Source: Manihot esculenta
Taxonomy: Eukaryota; Streptophyta; Magnoliopsida; Malpighiales; Euphorbiaceae
NCBI RefSeq assembly: GCF_001659605.2
Contig: NC_035172.2
Span: 21,931,973 to 21,995,972 of the forward strand
Length of the DNA: 64,000 nucleotides
Direction of reading: 5' to 3'
Position numbers and translations under genes: made by a program. How positions within the stretch are numbered: the first letter of the stretch is position 1; every line of letters starts with the position of its first letter. The notes under the pieces were generated by a model, which searched no databases, had not been told where the DNA came from, and saw only the letters and a program-made list of their open reading frames with translations. Shown piece by piece: positions 47,405 through 58,640 of this stretch.

Positions 47405-48391
47405 AGACTGACAGTGCGGTTGTCGAAGCCGGTCAAAAATAACCTTCTTGGTTATCAACAATTTACAACTGCAGATAATGGTGAAGGATCGAATCCACAG
47501 AGAATTGATTACCTATTTATTTTTCTCAATCAAGACCAAGAGAACTAATTGAAAACACAATTGAAAGCAAGTAATTAAAAGCTGAATTAAAGTAAAGTGC
47601 AATAAAAGTAAAAAAGAGGGGTTTTGAGCTTGATTTGTCTAACAACTATTGAAAGCAATTAAAACAGCAAGTAATTAAAATAAAAGAGGAAATCAATATG
47701 AGAAAATTCTAGTTGAAGATATGGATCCACTTTGGTTGTTTGGGTTGATCATCGAAACTTAGGTTTTCTTGATTCATTCAATAGATTAGTTATGGGGGTG
47801 GAAAACGCTTCACACCACCATGTCTATCCTTATGATTAAATTAATTAGGGAACGTCCTCTAATCAATTACTAATTAACAAATTGCCAAGGAACGTCCTTG
47901 GGCCTTAGGCATCAAAACAATTGTCAATTGTATAAAGAATGAGAGAGATCTAACCCTAGCTACTCAAAAGCATGAGATGTTGCTAAATCATGCAATTCCT
48001 TAGTTTTTACACCAAGTGTTCTTAGGTCAGAATATTTCCAGCAATTACGGACTAATAAATATCCTAACCAACAATCAATTAACTTTGCAATCAAGAATCA
48101 AGTGGCCAATTTGATCAAAACAACAAAGCAATCTTAGATTTAAGCACAATTGCATGAATATTGAAATAATCAAAAGTAAACACTTTATGTTCAGATCTCA
48201 CAACCTTTTAAACAACCTTAGTTTCAACCCAACTTCAACTAGAATAAGGGTTTCAGCCACTCATGGCTGAACCAAAACAGAAAATAAAAGAAAAGAAAGC
48301 AAGAAGAAGAACCAAAGTGAAGGAGCCTTGGAGAGCCTTGGAGAGCCTTGTGTGGATGATGAATGTTGCCTCTTCTTGTCTTCTTGAAGCC

Positions 48392-48399
48392 TTTAAATA
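48392..48399 (-). promoter_or_regulatory. TATA-like box of F LTR
   Basis: TATTTAAA on the minus strand, about 640 bp into the LTR, followed by a purine-rich CAAGAAGACAAGAAGAGG stretch. Confidence 0.5.
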
Positions 48400-48667
48400 G
48401 GAGTTGAGAGACTGCCTAGGGCTTCTTGGGTGTCCATGCATCTTTTAGAGATTTGCCCAAAGTGCCCTTGTGTTCTTCTATGTGCATGTGTGGAGTTGCA
48501 AGCCCTTTTTGGTCTTTTAATTGCTGTCCAAGGTGTGTCCAAGAAGATTCATGCACTAAAGAGGAAGGTGGAGCCTTGATTTGAATTTTGAATGAGCATG
48601 ACACTAAGTGGGAAACATGTGATCTTCAAGATTTGGCTTCTTGAACAAGGAGGAGGCTGTTTGGGGG

Positions 48668-48872
48668 CACTTTCGGCCGCCTAAGATGAGTTTCGGAGGC
48701 TGGACTTTCGGCTTTGGATGCAAGGTTCGGCAGCCGAAGGTGGTGGAGTTTCGTCTCTGGACCCGTCTTTCGGCTTCCGAAAGTGCTTCCGAAAGTGGGT
48801 GAGTTTCGGCTTCCGAAAGTACTTCCGAAGGTAGTTGAGTTTCGGCTTCCGAAAGTGCTTCCGAAAGTCTTC
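48668..48872 (-). repeat. TTCGG/CCGAA palindrome array in F U3
   Basis: TTTCGGCCGCC, GGTTCGGCAGCCGAAGG and six alternating TTTCGGCTTCCGAAAG and CTTCCGAAAG/GG sites about 270-480 bp upstream of the TATA-like box. The same motif and the CTCTGGA spacer occur in the A-family LTRs. The overlapping ORFs in both strands are products of this repetition. Confidence 0.82.
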
Positions 48873-49036
48873 TTTGTATTTTTTGCATTCTTTGGCATTT
48901 TTAAGAGCATTTTCTCCAAATTGTTTCTTGACACCTAATATTTGCAAAACATGATTAAAACCACAAAATTAGGTAGAATAGGTGCAAATAAACATCAATA
49001 AGATCATGATAATATGGACTAAAATATGCTCTATCA

Positions 49037-50119
49037 AATACCCCCACACTTAGCCTTTTGCTTGTCCTCAAGCAAATAAACATAGTCAAATAGGCTTTCT
49101 TTGCTCTAGATCCTTATTTTCACTTGAGCTCTTACTCAAGACACTTATTTTGAATCATTGCAGTGAAGAATATATGCATGAAGATTACTCACCTCCTTTC
49201 CTTGTTTCCCTTTGCTTACCATGGCTAGGATTTATTTTCCTTAAGAGAGACTATACATGCACATTAATTTGTTAAGACTTTTTCTAGCTTTTGGATTGAC
49301 TTGCCCTTACCTTGAAGTACTTTATTCCGGCTTTCTGCACTTTGATTTAGCTTGGAAAGGTCACCAACCTATTTTTGATGTCATGGTTTATATTTTTCAG
49401 TTGGTCATCTATCCAAATGGCTACTAGCCTTGTTCATAGTCTTTTGACCATTGGAACAGTTTTTTTGAATTTGTGCTTTTGAGGTCTTTGCCTTTGCTGA
49501 ATTTTCTTTCTCTCAATGATTTGGGCAAATCAACACCAATTGCTAAATCAAGTCACATTAAGTTCATTCACACAACTTTCAATTTATTCTCATCAATTGA
49601 GGGTCATCAATATATTTTTCACCATGGCAAACTCAAAGATTCAATTCAAAAGGCAATTCTCAAACATGAATACAACTCACTGCAATTGATTCAATATAAG
49701 TTTAAAGAGTTATCACATCAATGGGGTCATGGAAAGAAAAACTCATCCAACATAATTCATCAGTTTGGGTAGAGCAAAATAAAAGAAGAAGAAAGTTGTG
49801 GTTGTGTGTGTTTTATTGAAAGCATAAACAAATTAATATTCAACTGTGGCTAATTAACTGAAAGCAATGCAAAACTGAAAGAAGAAAAGAAAAAAAAAAT
49901 TTTTGCAATCTGAAAGCATGCAAAATCGCAGAAGAGAAAGGAAGAAGAGGAAGAGAAGGGGAGGAGAAGAAGAAGGGAAGAAGAAGAGAGAAATATTCAC
50001 CCCCACACTTAAATCATGCATTATCCTCAATGTAAAAGAAGAGAGAAAAAGAGAACAAAGGAATCTGAATACTCCCCTGGGGTGTGGTGGCATGGCATGA
50101 TCACTTAGGCAGAATGATG
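49037..50119 (-). other. F 3' untranslated region with two polypurine tracts
   Basis: No env-like ORF. The polypurine tract AAGTGTGGGGGT lies next to the LTR (about 49040-49053), and the same 12 nt recur at 49999-50010. Between them is a pyrimidine-rich (sense) block at about 49925-49992. The ORFs seen here on either strand are low-complexity. Confidence 0.75.
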
Positions 50120-51039
50120 TTATAGTGGAATTTCTTCCACCACTTGTACTGCGAATCCTTCAAAGTACGGTTTCAGACGATGTCCATTCACTTTGAAGAT
50201 TTTTCCAGTTTCTATGCTTTTGATGTCTACGACTCCATATGGGTAGGCATGTTCTACAATGAATGGTCCAATCCACCTAGACCGTAGCTTTCTTGGAAAC
50301 AATTTCAAACGAGAGTCAAAGAGTAAAACTTTATCACTAACCTCAAATTGTTTTCTTGAAAGATGATTATCGTGGGAGGCTTTGGTTTTTGCTTTGTAAT
50401 TCCAAGAGTTCTCATATGTATCTCGTCTTATTTCCTCAAGCTCTTGCAGTTGCAACTTGCGATGGTGTCCAGCTTCTTTGAGGTCCATGTTGCAGTTCTT
50501 AACAGCCCAATATGCCTTGTGCTCAAGTTCAACTGGTAGGTGACAAGCTTTTCCATAGACCAATCTATAAGGAGACATACCTATGGGGGTCTAGGCCCAT
50601 AAAGCATCCTCTAACCGTGAGCTCCAATCCTTTCAGTTGGGAGAAACTGGCTTTTCAAGGATGGCTTTGATTTCTCTGTTGGACACTTCAGCTTGCCCAT
50701 TTGTTTGAGGGTGGTAGGCTGTGGATGTTCTATGGATCACATTGTGTTTTTTGAGAAGACTTTCCACAACCTTATTGCAAAAGTGGGTCCCTCTGTCACT
50801 GATGATTGCCTTGGGTACTCCATGTCTGACAAAGATGTTGGTCTTTACAAAGTCGACTACTGCTTTGACATCATCAGTCTTGGTTGCTCTAGCTTCCACC
50901 CATTTGGATACATAATCTACTGCAAGGATGATGTAGGTGTATCCAAAGGATGGTGGGAATGGGCCCATGAAGTCTATACCCTATACATCAAACACCTCAC
51001 AGACCATGATGGGATTCTGTGGCATTTGATTTCTCTTGC
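50120..51039 (-). pseudogene. F integrase core and C-terminal region
   Basis: The core starts near GIDFMGPFPPSFGYTY (preceded by a TAG in place of Trp). It has Asp in LAVDYVSKWVEA, Asp in IISDRGTHF and Glu in GQAEVSNREIK. A stop after EKPVSPN and another before [11 protein letters not shown] split it. The Athila block [17 protein letters not shown] and the C-terminal [14 protein letters not shown] follow; the frame ends at 50120. Confidence 0.9.
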
Positions 51040-51489
51040 TCAGATTTCCAGTTTGTTGACACCTAGCACAAGATCTGCAAAACAGGAATGCATCTCGAAA
51101 CATAGTGGGCCAAAATAGACCACTTTAAGTATCTTATGAGCAGTCTTTCTTAGACCAAAGTGTCCACCACAACTATAGGAATGACAAAAGGTAAGCACAG
51201 AAGCTATTTCTTGATCAGGAATGCATCTTCTTATCATTTGGTCAGCACAATGTTTCCACAAATATGGCTCATCCCAAACATAGTATTTAGCATCTTTCTT
51301 GATTTTGTCTTTGTTATGCTTTGGCATGTCAAAAGGCAAGTTACCTGTGGCCAAGTAGTTTACCATGTCTGCGTACCATGGTTCATCAGTTTGAGCAAGA
51401 AATATTTGTTCAAGTAAGTCATCCTTATATTCTTCAGATTCAGGAGGGTGTTGCAAAGGAGTGCTAGAGGAGCTTGCTTGCGATGGATT
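51040..51489 (-). pseudogene. F integrase zinc-finger region fused to protease linker
   Basis: Follows the gag-PR frame after one stop, in register. It reads PWYADMVNYLATGNLPFD, YYVWDEPYLWKHCADQMIRRC and the HH part of the finger (CHSYSCGGHFG), then shifts frame before the CC part. RT and RNase H, which should lie between protease and this region, are absent. Confidence 0.88.
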
Positions 51490-52860
51490 CTACTGTGAGA
51501 GGTTCGGCGGCCGAAAATTGTCTGAGTTCGGCGGCTGAAGGTCTTCAGTTTGCGGAGTGAACTGTGGCGATGGATTCGGCTTCTGAAAATCGCTTGGGTT
51601 CGACTGCCGAAGGACGTCTTCTTTTTGCGCAATGTGTTGCAAAAGCGGTGCGACGGAATCTGGCGTCTGAAGGGCAGTGGGGTTCGGCGGCCGAATGTAG
51701 GCTGTGTTCGGCGGCCGAATGTCTTCTGTCTGCGCAACTTCTACTTGCTGAATGCTGCAGATGGTTTCTTTCAGTTTTAGGTTTTCAGTCCTGCAAAGAT
51801 CATCCTCCAAAATACAATCTTGATTTTCATTAAACACATCTTGGCTCAAACAATTAATAATATCAAGACCATAAACTGGAGACATATCATGTGGGTATTT
51901 CATGGCATCATAGACATTGTACTTAATGACTTCCCCTTCAAATTCCATGGTAAGAGTACCATCATGCACATCGATTTTAGTTCTAGCAGTACTCAAGAAA
52001 GGACGCCCAAGAAGAATGTCAGAACTAGTATTGCAACTATCTTCCTTAGTATCAATCACATAAAAATCAGCAGGAAAGACAAGTTCATCTACTTGGACTA
52101 ACACATCTTCTAGAACTCCTATGGGGTATACCACAGATCTATCAGCCAGTTGTATCACAACTCTTGTTTCTTTTAGTGCACATGCATTTAGAGATCTATA
52201 GATGGAGAGAGGCATGACATTAATGGATGCACCAAGATCACACATGGCTTTCTTGATACCAACATTCCCAATCTTACAAGAGATAGCAAACATACCTTTG
52301 TCCTTGCATTTGGTAGGGAGTTCTCTTTTAATAACAGTAGTAACTACCTCACCTACACTTACTTTTTCTCTTTCAGCAAGCTTTCTTCTATTTGTGTAAA
52401 GCTCTTTCAGAAATTTTGCGTACCTGGGAATTTGCTTGACAGCATCTAGCAGCGGTATGTTGATTTTCACTTTCCTGAAAGTCTCAAGGATCTCCCTTTC
52501 CTCTTTTTCTTTTTGTGTTCTTTCAAATCTTTTGGAAAAAGGGGGTGGAATGTGAAAGCTTTCATTTTGTTCAGTCTTGTGCGCAGGAGGTGGTTCAGAT
52601 GGTGATGGAGGACTTTCAGGTTGCCTTAGTTCTTGCGCATATGGTGTTTCAGATGGCGTAGGCTTTGGTGCAACTTGCTTTTCTTCCTCGTGTCTTGCAT
52701 CTTGAAGTTCTTTTCCATTTCTCAAAGTGATAGCACTAACATTCTGTCTGGGATTAGTTTCAGTTTGAGGAGGGAGTTTACCTTGGGGTTCAGATTTGCT
52801 CATCAGTTGTCCCACTTGCTGTTGGAGAGTCTGTACAGTGGTCATAAGTGTTTCCATCAT
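51490..52860 (-). pseudogene. F gag C-terminal part and protease (456 codons)
   Basis: NVSAITLRNGKELQDARHEE, a Pro-rich linker, FLKELYTNRRKLAE, then the aspartic protease with CDLGASINVMPLSIY (Asp-Leu-Gly-Ala is normal for Athila) and ILLGRPFLSTARTKIDV. The last 80 residues are repeats of RPPN/QPPN-type peptides encoded by TTCGGCGGCCGAA palindromes (51496-51735). The stop at 51490 is inside the last repeat. Confidence 0.9.
51496..51735 (-). repeat. In-frame palindrome array in F gag-protease ORF
   Basis: TTCGGCGGCCGAA or near variants (TTCGGCGGCTGAA, TTCGACTGCCGAA, TTCGGCTTCTGAA) about eight times, spaced 20-40 bp, read as IRPPN, LQPPN, FRPPN and similar. Confidence 0.85.
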
Positions 52861-53945
52861 CCTTTCAAGGTGCGGATTGGAGCTTGAAGGTGCTGGTTGG
52901 ACTTGATTTCTTTGGTAGTTCTGGGTGTTGTTGGCCCTTCCATAACTGAAATTGGGATGGTCTCTCCAACCAGGATTGTAAGTGTTTGAGTACGGATCAT
53001 GTCTGGGCTGGTTATTATACCCTCCTATGGCATTTGCTTACTGGTGGTCTTCTTGGAGTGTAGGACATTGGTCAGTTGGGTGTCCTACATATGAGCAGAT
53101 TCCACATGGCCTAGGTGGCTGGGGTGTTTGAATCTGTTGCACAACGTCTACGACAATATTTTTCATCGCAGATGTTAGTTCAGAAATAGTGGGAAAACTT
53201 ACCTCATTGGCCCTTTATAGTTGCTTTTCTTCTCCATACTGCCTAGATGAGGCTGCAAGGGTAGATATCAACTCTTTCATCTCCCTTGGTGTCTTGTCTG
53301 CGATGGACAAGCTACATTTATGAGTTTCCTTTCTGATGGGAGCAATCCTCCATAGAAGAACTGTATGAGAGATCTGTCTGACATATCATGTTGTGGACAG
53401 CCTGTACACAGTCTTTCAATCCTTTCCCAATAATCATATAAGTCCTCAGTTTGTTTTTGTCTTATGCTAGTGATTTCTCTTATTATGCCAATTGATTTAG
53501 ATGGTGGGAAGTATTTGTCCAAAAAGGTTTGGACCATATCATCCCAAGAAGTTATAGATCTAGGTGGCAAATAAAACAACCAATCTTTAGCATAGTCATC
53601 TAATTAAAAGGGAAAAGCTCTCAATTTAACATGATCTTCAGAGATCCCTTGAGGTCTCATGGATGAACAAGCAACATTAAATTCTTTCAAGTGCTTGTGT
53701 GGATTTTCATTCTCTCTACCTCTGAATTTAGGAAGAAGGTGAATCAAACCTGTCTTGAGTTCAAAGGGAACTGTAAGAGGAGGATAGGAGATGCAAAGAG
53801 GTGCTTGATCACCTATAGGTGTTGCTAACTCTCTCATGGTTCTTTCCCTTGGCACTTGAGGTCTAATTGCTGGATTTTCTTGAACTATTTGATTCTGGAC
53901 AGCTTGTCCATTGGGGGCATCAGCTGGTGCTTGAGGTTCTGCCAT
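52861..53945 (-). pseudogene. F gag
   Basis: ATG at 53943-53945 (MAEPQAPADAPNGQ). Athila capsid: FELKTGLIHLLPKFRGREN, PHKHLKEF, then TAA near 53602, DYAKDWLFYLPP, FLDKYFPPSKSIGIIREI, GLLPSERKLINVA. A frameshift near 53290 follows; further on comes a CCHC knuckle CGICSYVGHPTDQC (about 53090) and NPGWRDHPNFSYG before the next frame. Confidence 0.88.
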
Positions 53946-54840
53946 TGGTGCAAAAAAGTTCCTAATATATCCAATTTATCCGCATTTATTATTCAAGAAC
54001 TAAGCAACATGTAAGATGGATCAAAACACAAAAGTTCCTATACAAGATTATTTATTGATTTCAAGTTAAAAGATCATTCACACAATCATCACTTGAGTAA
54101 TCCATAGATACATGTTATTTTCCATATGGATTTCTCAAGCGGGTCAGTTCAGTGCACTTATTCATAAAATAAGCACTTATATATTAATTCTAGATATCCA
54201 ACCTGTCTCAACCTATGAGATCAGTTGCTTCCTCTAAAATTAAAAAAAAAAACATAATATGTATCTGTCACAGCAGCTCTAATCATTGTCCAGTCTGATC
54301 ATAATAAGAATATCGACCATAAACTTTTGGAGACATTATTTAAATGCAATAGGAATCTCATAATTATAACCACATTATAATTTCCATTTGCAACAGTAGT
54401 ATAGTCTATTTTACTCAAAGTTTAATTAACATTGAATATAAATAATGGCCTTAATAAATTATATTTAAATACTTAAAATACACGAAGAATAATATCCCAC
54501 TACAATCAAGAGATTGGCGGTAGAGCATATTACTAACAATAACCTAAGAAAATTCAAAAAAATTTGAGAGATATACCTGCCACTAGAAAGAGAGTGCGTT
54601 CCAACGATCAACAAAAGGAAATTAATAGTTGGATCGATAATATTGGATGCTTGGCTGCTTGGAGGTCGTGTGTCTATGTAGAAATAGAAGAGAAGCTCTA
54701 GTGTTAGGGGATGGAGGATAATAAAGGACCAATAGGTAATGGACCAATAGGTAATGGACATCCCGGGACATAAATCAAAAGAGTAAGATGGAGTGGGGGA
54801 GACTATTGTTGGGAGGCGAAGGTTTGTTGCCAAAGAACGG
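53946..54840. other. Unassigned stretch right of F
   Basis: No coding frame recognised. Element F should continue here with leader, PBS and 5' LTR, but no copy of 47421-49036 is found. A 15-bp tandem duplication (GGACCAATAGGTAAT) lies at 54726-54755. The minus-strand ORF at 54465-54833 has no recognisable domain. Confidence 0.5.
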
Positions 54841-56400
54841 AAACATGAAAGGATATGTATTTTAATTTTATTAGGTTATTATAAATTTATTAATAAAATA
54901 TTTAATATTTATCAATCTAAATTATCCATCTTTCCTTTTTGTTCTGAATAAATACATTTTTTTAATGCAGGTCGGATCACAATTGGACCTAATAAAAAAT
55001 TAAAATTTATAAAATAATTTAAAATTGACTCTAAAATTAAAAAATTGAACATTTTAATTAATTTATGAGCTAAATCAAGAAATAAAACATTTACATTCTA
55101 AATTATTAAGAAATTTAGCTTTTTATTTTATATAAATAAAAAAATTTCAAAGTAATTTAGTTTAAATTATAACTTTTAATTTTTTTTTTGTCAAAAAAAC
55201 ACGTAGCTGAAGAAAGAGATAGAATATATTTTAATTTTACTAGATTATTATAAATTTATTATTAAAATTTTAAATATTTATCCATCTAAATAATTTATTT
55301 TTCCCTTTTTTGAACATAATTTTTTTTAATTTGAGTTGGATCACAATTAGACTCATCAAAAAATCAAAATTTACAAAATAATTTGAAATTGACTTCAAAA
55401 TTAAAAAACTAAACTTCTTAATTAATGAATGGGTTAAATTAAGAAATAAAATTTTTTTATTCTAAAATTAAAAAAATTTAGTTTCTTATTTTATATAAAT
55501 AAATAAATAATTCAAATAATTTAACTTAAATTACAATTTTTTTAAAATTTTTTTTATAAACAAAAGTTGAAAATGAGTTTAAATAAATATTATTAATAAA
55601 TAAAAGGTAAAATTAAATATTTATTATTAACTTACATCTCATAAAAAAATTTTAATAACTAATATAATTAAATTATTTTTTTATTTTTAAACTTTATAAT
55701 ATATCCTAATTTTAGACAAATTAACTTTTTAGATTTTTAGAAGTGAATTATATACTGTATACTATTTAAAATAAAAAAATTAAAATCATTACATAGATCA
55801 AATACGCTATTACCACTAAAATTTATTACGAACAAATCTAATCCTTTCACTTCCGCTACTTCAGAAAAAAAAAAAAAAAAACTTAAAAACATAACTATTA
55901 TCTTAACAAAAACATATGGCTCCTTAATATTATTTTAGTTGTTTCTTTGTAAAAATAGACTTGAATTTTTTTTAAATATAATCATCGATTGTATTTATTT
56001 TCAGTTTAGAATGACAAATAGTTACATTTTATTGTTAAATCTCTCATGTAAATTTATATTTTGTGGTAATAAATAAAATATCATGATCTATTTTCTTTAA
56101 ATATAATTTTCAAATTGCGTATCCTTTAATAATAAAATATCCAATAAGTAATATAAATGATAAATGAGTATTAATTATAATTAATATATTAAAAATAATT
56201 AATGGTCATTATAAAAATATAATTTTTTATAATTATATGAAAAAGTAAAAATAACTTAGTAAATATTTTTATTTTATATATTTTTTTTAATTATAAAAAA
56301 TAATTCATAATCAAATATTTGATAGTCATATAAAAATTTATCATACTAATTATTATGAGCTTTTAAAATTGGTGAGAGATAATTATTGATAAAATAGTTA
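54841..56400. other. Very AT-rich DNA, no gene
   Basis: Long A/T runs and short ORFs only. Two related blocks start ATTTTAATTTTA(T/C)TAGGTTATTATAAATTTATTA near 54860 and ATTTTAATTTTACTAGATTATTA near 55230, so an approximately 370-bp diverged duplication is present. Confidence 0.55.
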
Positions 56401-58640
56401 ATAATAAATTTTATAATTCATTATAAAAAAATATAAGATAATAAATTTAATATTTTGTTACTAATAGTATTCATATTGCCACACGTTATGTATTGTAATA
56501 AAATTAAAATAATATATCACAATACATTTTATAGATTTGTAATAAAATTAAAATAATATATCACAATACAATTTCTCTATAAAAGATTGATATAAATTTA
56601 TCTTCAATTTAATTTTATGACAATTATTATAACTTATTATTAAATATTTTTTTCGTAACAATATCATATATATCACAATAAAATTTTATTTTATTACAAT
56701 ATATTTTGTAATAAAATTTTATTTTATTATAATTTATTTTATAATAAAATAATTATTTTTATCAACAAAGAATTTAATATTAAAATTTTAGAGAAAAATA
56801 TAATATTAAACATATAATGTGATAAATATTTATAATTGATCATCAAATCTATATGTTAAGGGATGAATTTAATATTTTGTCACTAATAGTGTTTGTGTTA
56901 TCTCATTATATATTGTCATAAAATTAAAATATTTTATCATAATAAAATTTATATAAATTTATATGTTAAGAAAATTTATATATTAAGAGATTGGTAGAAA
57001 TTTATATATTTTTTATTATGATAATTATTATAAATCGTCATAGTATAATTTTTTTCGTGACAATACTATATACGCCACAATAAATTTTGCTGTTATTATA
57101 AAATTTTTTTTGTAATAAAATAAATTTTTTTCGTCAATAAATAATTTGATACTAAAATTTAAAAAAAATATATAATATAAATATATAATGTGATAAATAT
57201 TTATAATTTGTCATTAAATATATATAGTATGTGACAAATAATAGGCAACAAATCAATACTTTTTCAGTAATTTGTAATAAAATTAAAATATTATATCACA
57301 ATACAATTTCTACTCTAAAAGATTGATAAAAATTTATCTTTAATTTTTTTTATAAAAATTATTATAACTCATCGTTGAATAATTTCTTTTTGTGATAATA
57401 CCATATACGTTATAATAAATTTTTTTATTATATTTTTTTTCATAATAAAATAAATTTTTTTGTTAATAAATAATTTCGCACTAAAATTTTAGAGAAAAAT
57501 ATAATATTAAATATATAATATGACAAATATTTATAATTTATCATCAAATATACATAATAAGTGATGAATTTAACATTTTGTCACTAATAAGATTTATATT
57601 GCTACCTTATATATTGTCACAAAATAAAAATATTTTGTCACAGTATAATTTCTACTATAAAATATTAATAGAAATTTTTCTTCAATTAAAATATTGATAG
57701 AAATTTTTCTTTAATTTTTTTTATGACGATTATTATAACTCGCCATAAAATAATTTTTTTTCTTGATAATACCATATACATCATAATAAATTTTTTTATT
57801 ATAATATTTTTTATAATAAAATAAATTTTTTTGTTAACAAATAATTTAGACTCCAAATTTTGAAGATAAATAATATCAAACATATAATATGATAAATATT
57901 TATAACTTGTCATCAAATATATATAATAGGTGACAAATCTAATAAGTCACTAATAGTCTTTATATTGCTATGTTATATATTGTCATAAAATAAAAATATT
58001 TTATCCCAATACAATTTCTTTTATAAAAAATTGATAAAAATTTATTTTCTAACTTTTTTATAAGAATTATTATAATTCCTCTTGTAATAATTCTTTTTGT
58101 GACAATATCGTGTACGTCATAATATTTTTTTATTACAATATTTTCATAATAAAATAAATTTTTTATCAACAAATAATTTCACGCTCAAATTTTAGAGAAA
58201 AATATAATATCAAATATATAATGTGATAAATATTTATAACTTGTTATCAAATATATATAATAGGTGACGAATCTAACATTTTGTCACTAATAATATTCCT
58301 ATTGGCACGTTACGAATTGTCCTAAAATAAAAATATTTTGTTATAATATAATTTATACTATAAAAAATTGATAGAAATTTATCTTCAATTTTTTTTATGA
58401 CAATTATTATAACTCTTCTTGAGATAATTTTTTTCGTAATAAAATACATTTTTTGTCAACAAATAATTTGACACCAAAATTTTGGAAGGAAATATAATAT
58501 CAAAAATATAATGTGATAAATATTTATAAGTTGTCATCAAATGTATATATTAGTGACGAATCTAATATATTATAATGACACAATTATATATTATCACTGC
58601 AAATTAATTTTTGTGACAACGAATAATTTTCATCATATTA
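56400..58640. repeat. Degenerate AT-rich tandem array, 290-371-bp units
   Basis: The marker TATAATRTGAYAAATATTTATAA begins at 56813, 57184, 57514, 57883, 58217 and 58507 (spacings 371, 330, 369, 334, 290). Each is followed by ATCAAATATATATAATAGG and GTGACAAAT or GTGACGAAT with TTTGTCACTAATA. The GTGAC/GTCAC half-sites in both orientations recall subterminal repeats of DNA transposons, but no terminal inverted repeats or transposase are seen. Confidence 0.75.

Larger units (their letters stand above)
43910..47420 (+). mobile_element. Element D, right part
   Basis: Continuation of Tat element D after A: end of second RNase H, integrase, 3' non-coding region with 71-bp tandem repeats and GAGCTC-rich DNA, and an antisense ORF cut by element F. 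The D 3' LTR is not seen. Confidence 0.85.
47421..49036 (-). repeat. 3' LTR of F (1616 bp)
   Basis: On the minus strand it starts TGATAGAGCA at 49036 and ends GGCTTCGACA at 47421, giving TG...CA ends. The start lies directly after the polypurine tract. A TATA-like box sits at 48392-48399. Only one copy is visible, so the left boundary rests on the CA end and on the break in D's antisense frame. Confidence 0.8.
47421..53945 (-). mobile_element. Element F: Athila-type Ty3/gypsy element, RT deleted, 5' end missing
   Basis: 3' LTR 47421-49036, then (leftward transcription) integrase, protease and gag up to 53945. Athila marks: NVSAITLRNGKEL, CDLGASINVMP protease, [17 protein letters not shown] in integrase, and the polypurine tract AAGTGTGGGGGT. 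No second LTR is found right of gag, and no target duplication can be checked. Confidence 0.88.

Noticed and set aside
48604..48947. ORFs with FGSRNSTTFGSTFGSRN repeats
   Set aside because: Low-complexity reading of the palindrome array in the F LTR; open on both strands, no independent start or homology.
49854..50100. Lys/Glu/Arg-rich and Phe/Leu/Ser-rich ORFs
   Set aside because: Opposite readings of a purine-rich low-complexity block in the F 3' region.
54465..54833. 122-codon minus-strand ORF
   Set aside because: Contains a duplicated YWSITYWSF stretch from a 15-bp DNA duplication and no recognisable family; isolated in repeat DNA.
57686..58172. Ile/Lys-rich minus-strand ORFs in the AT-rich array
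   Set aside because: Composition-driven; they fall in tandem repeat units and lack any domain.
58590..58640. CACTGCAAATT as a CACTA transposon end
   Set aside because: Only one terminus-like string, wrong final bases and no matching inverted end or 3-bp duplication.
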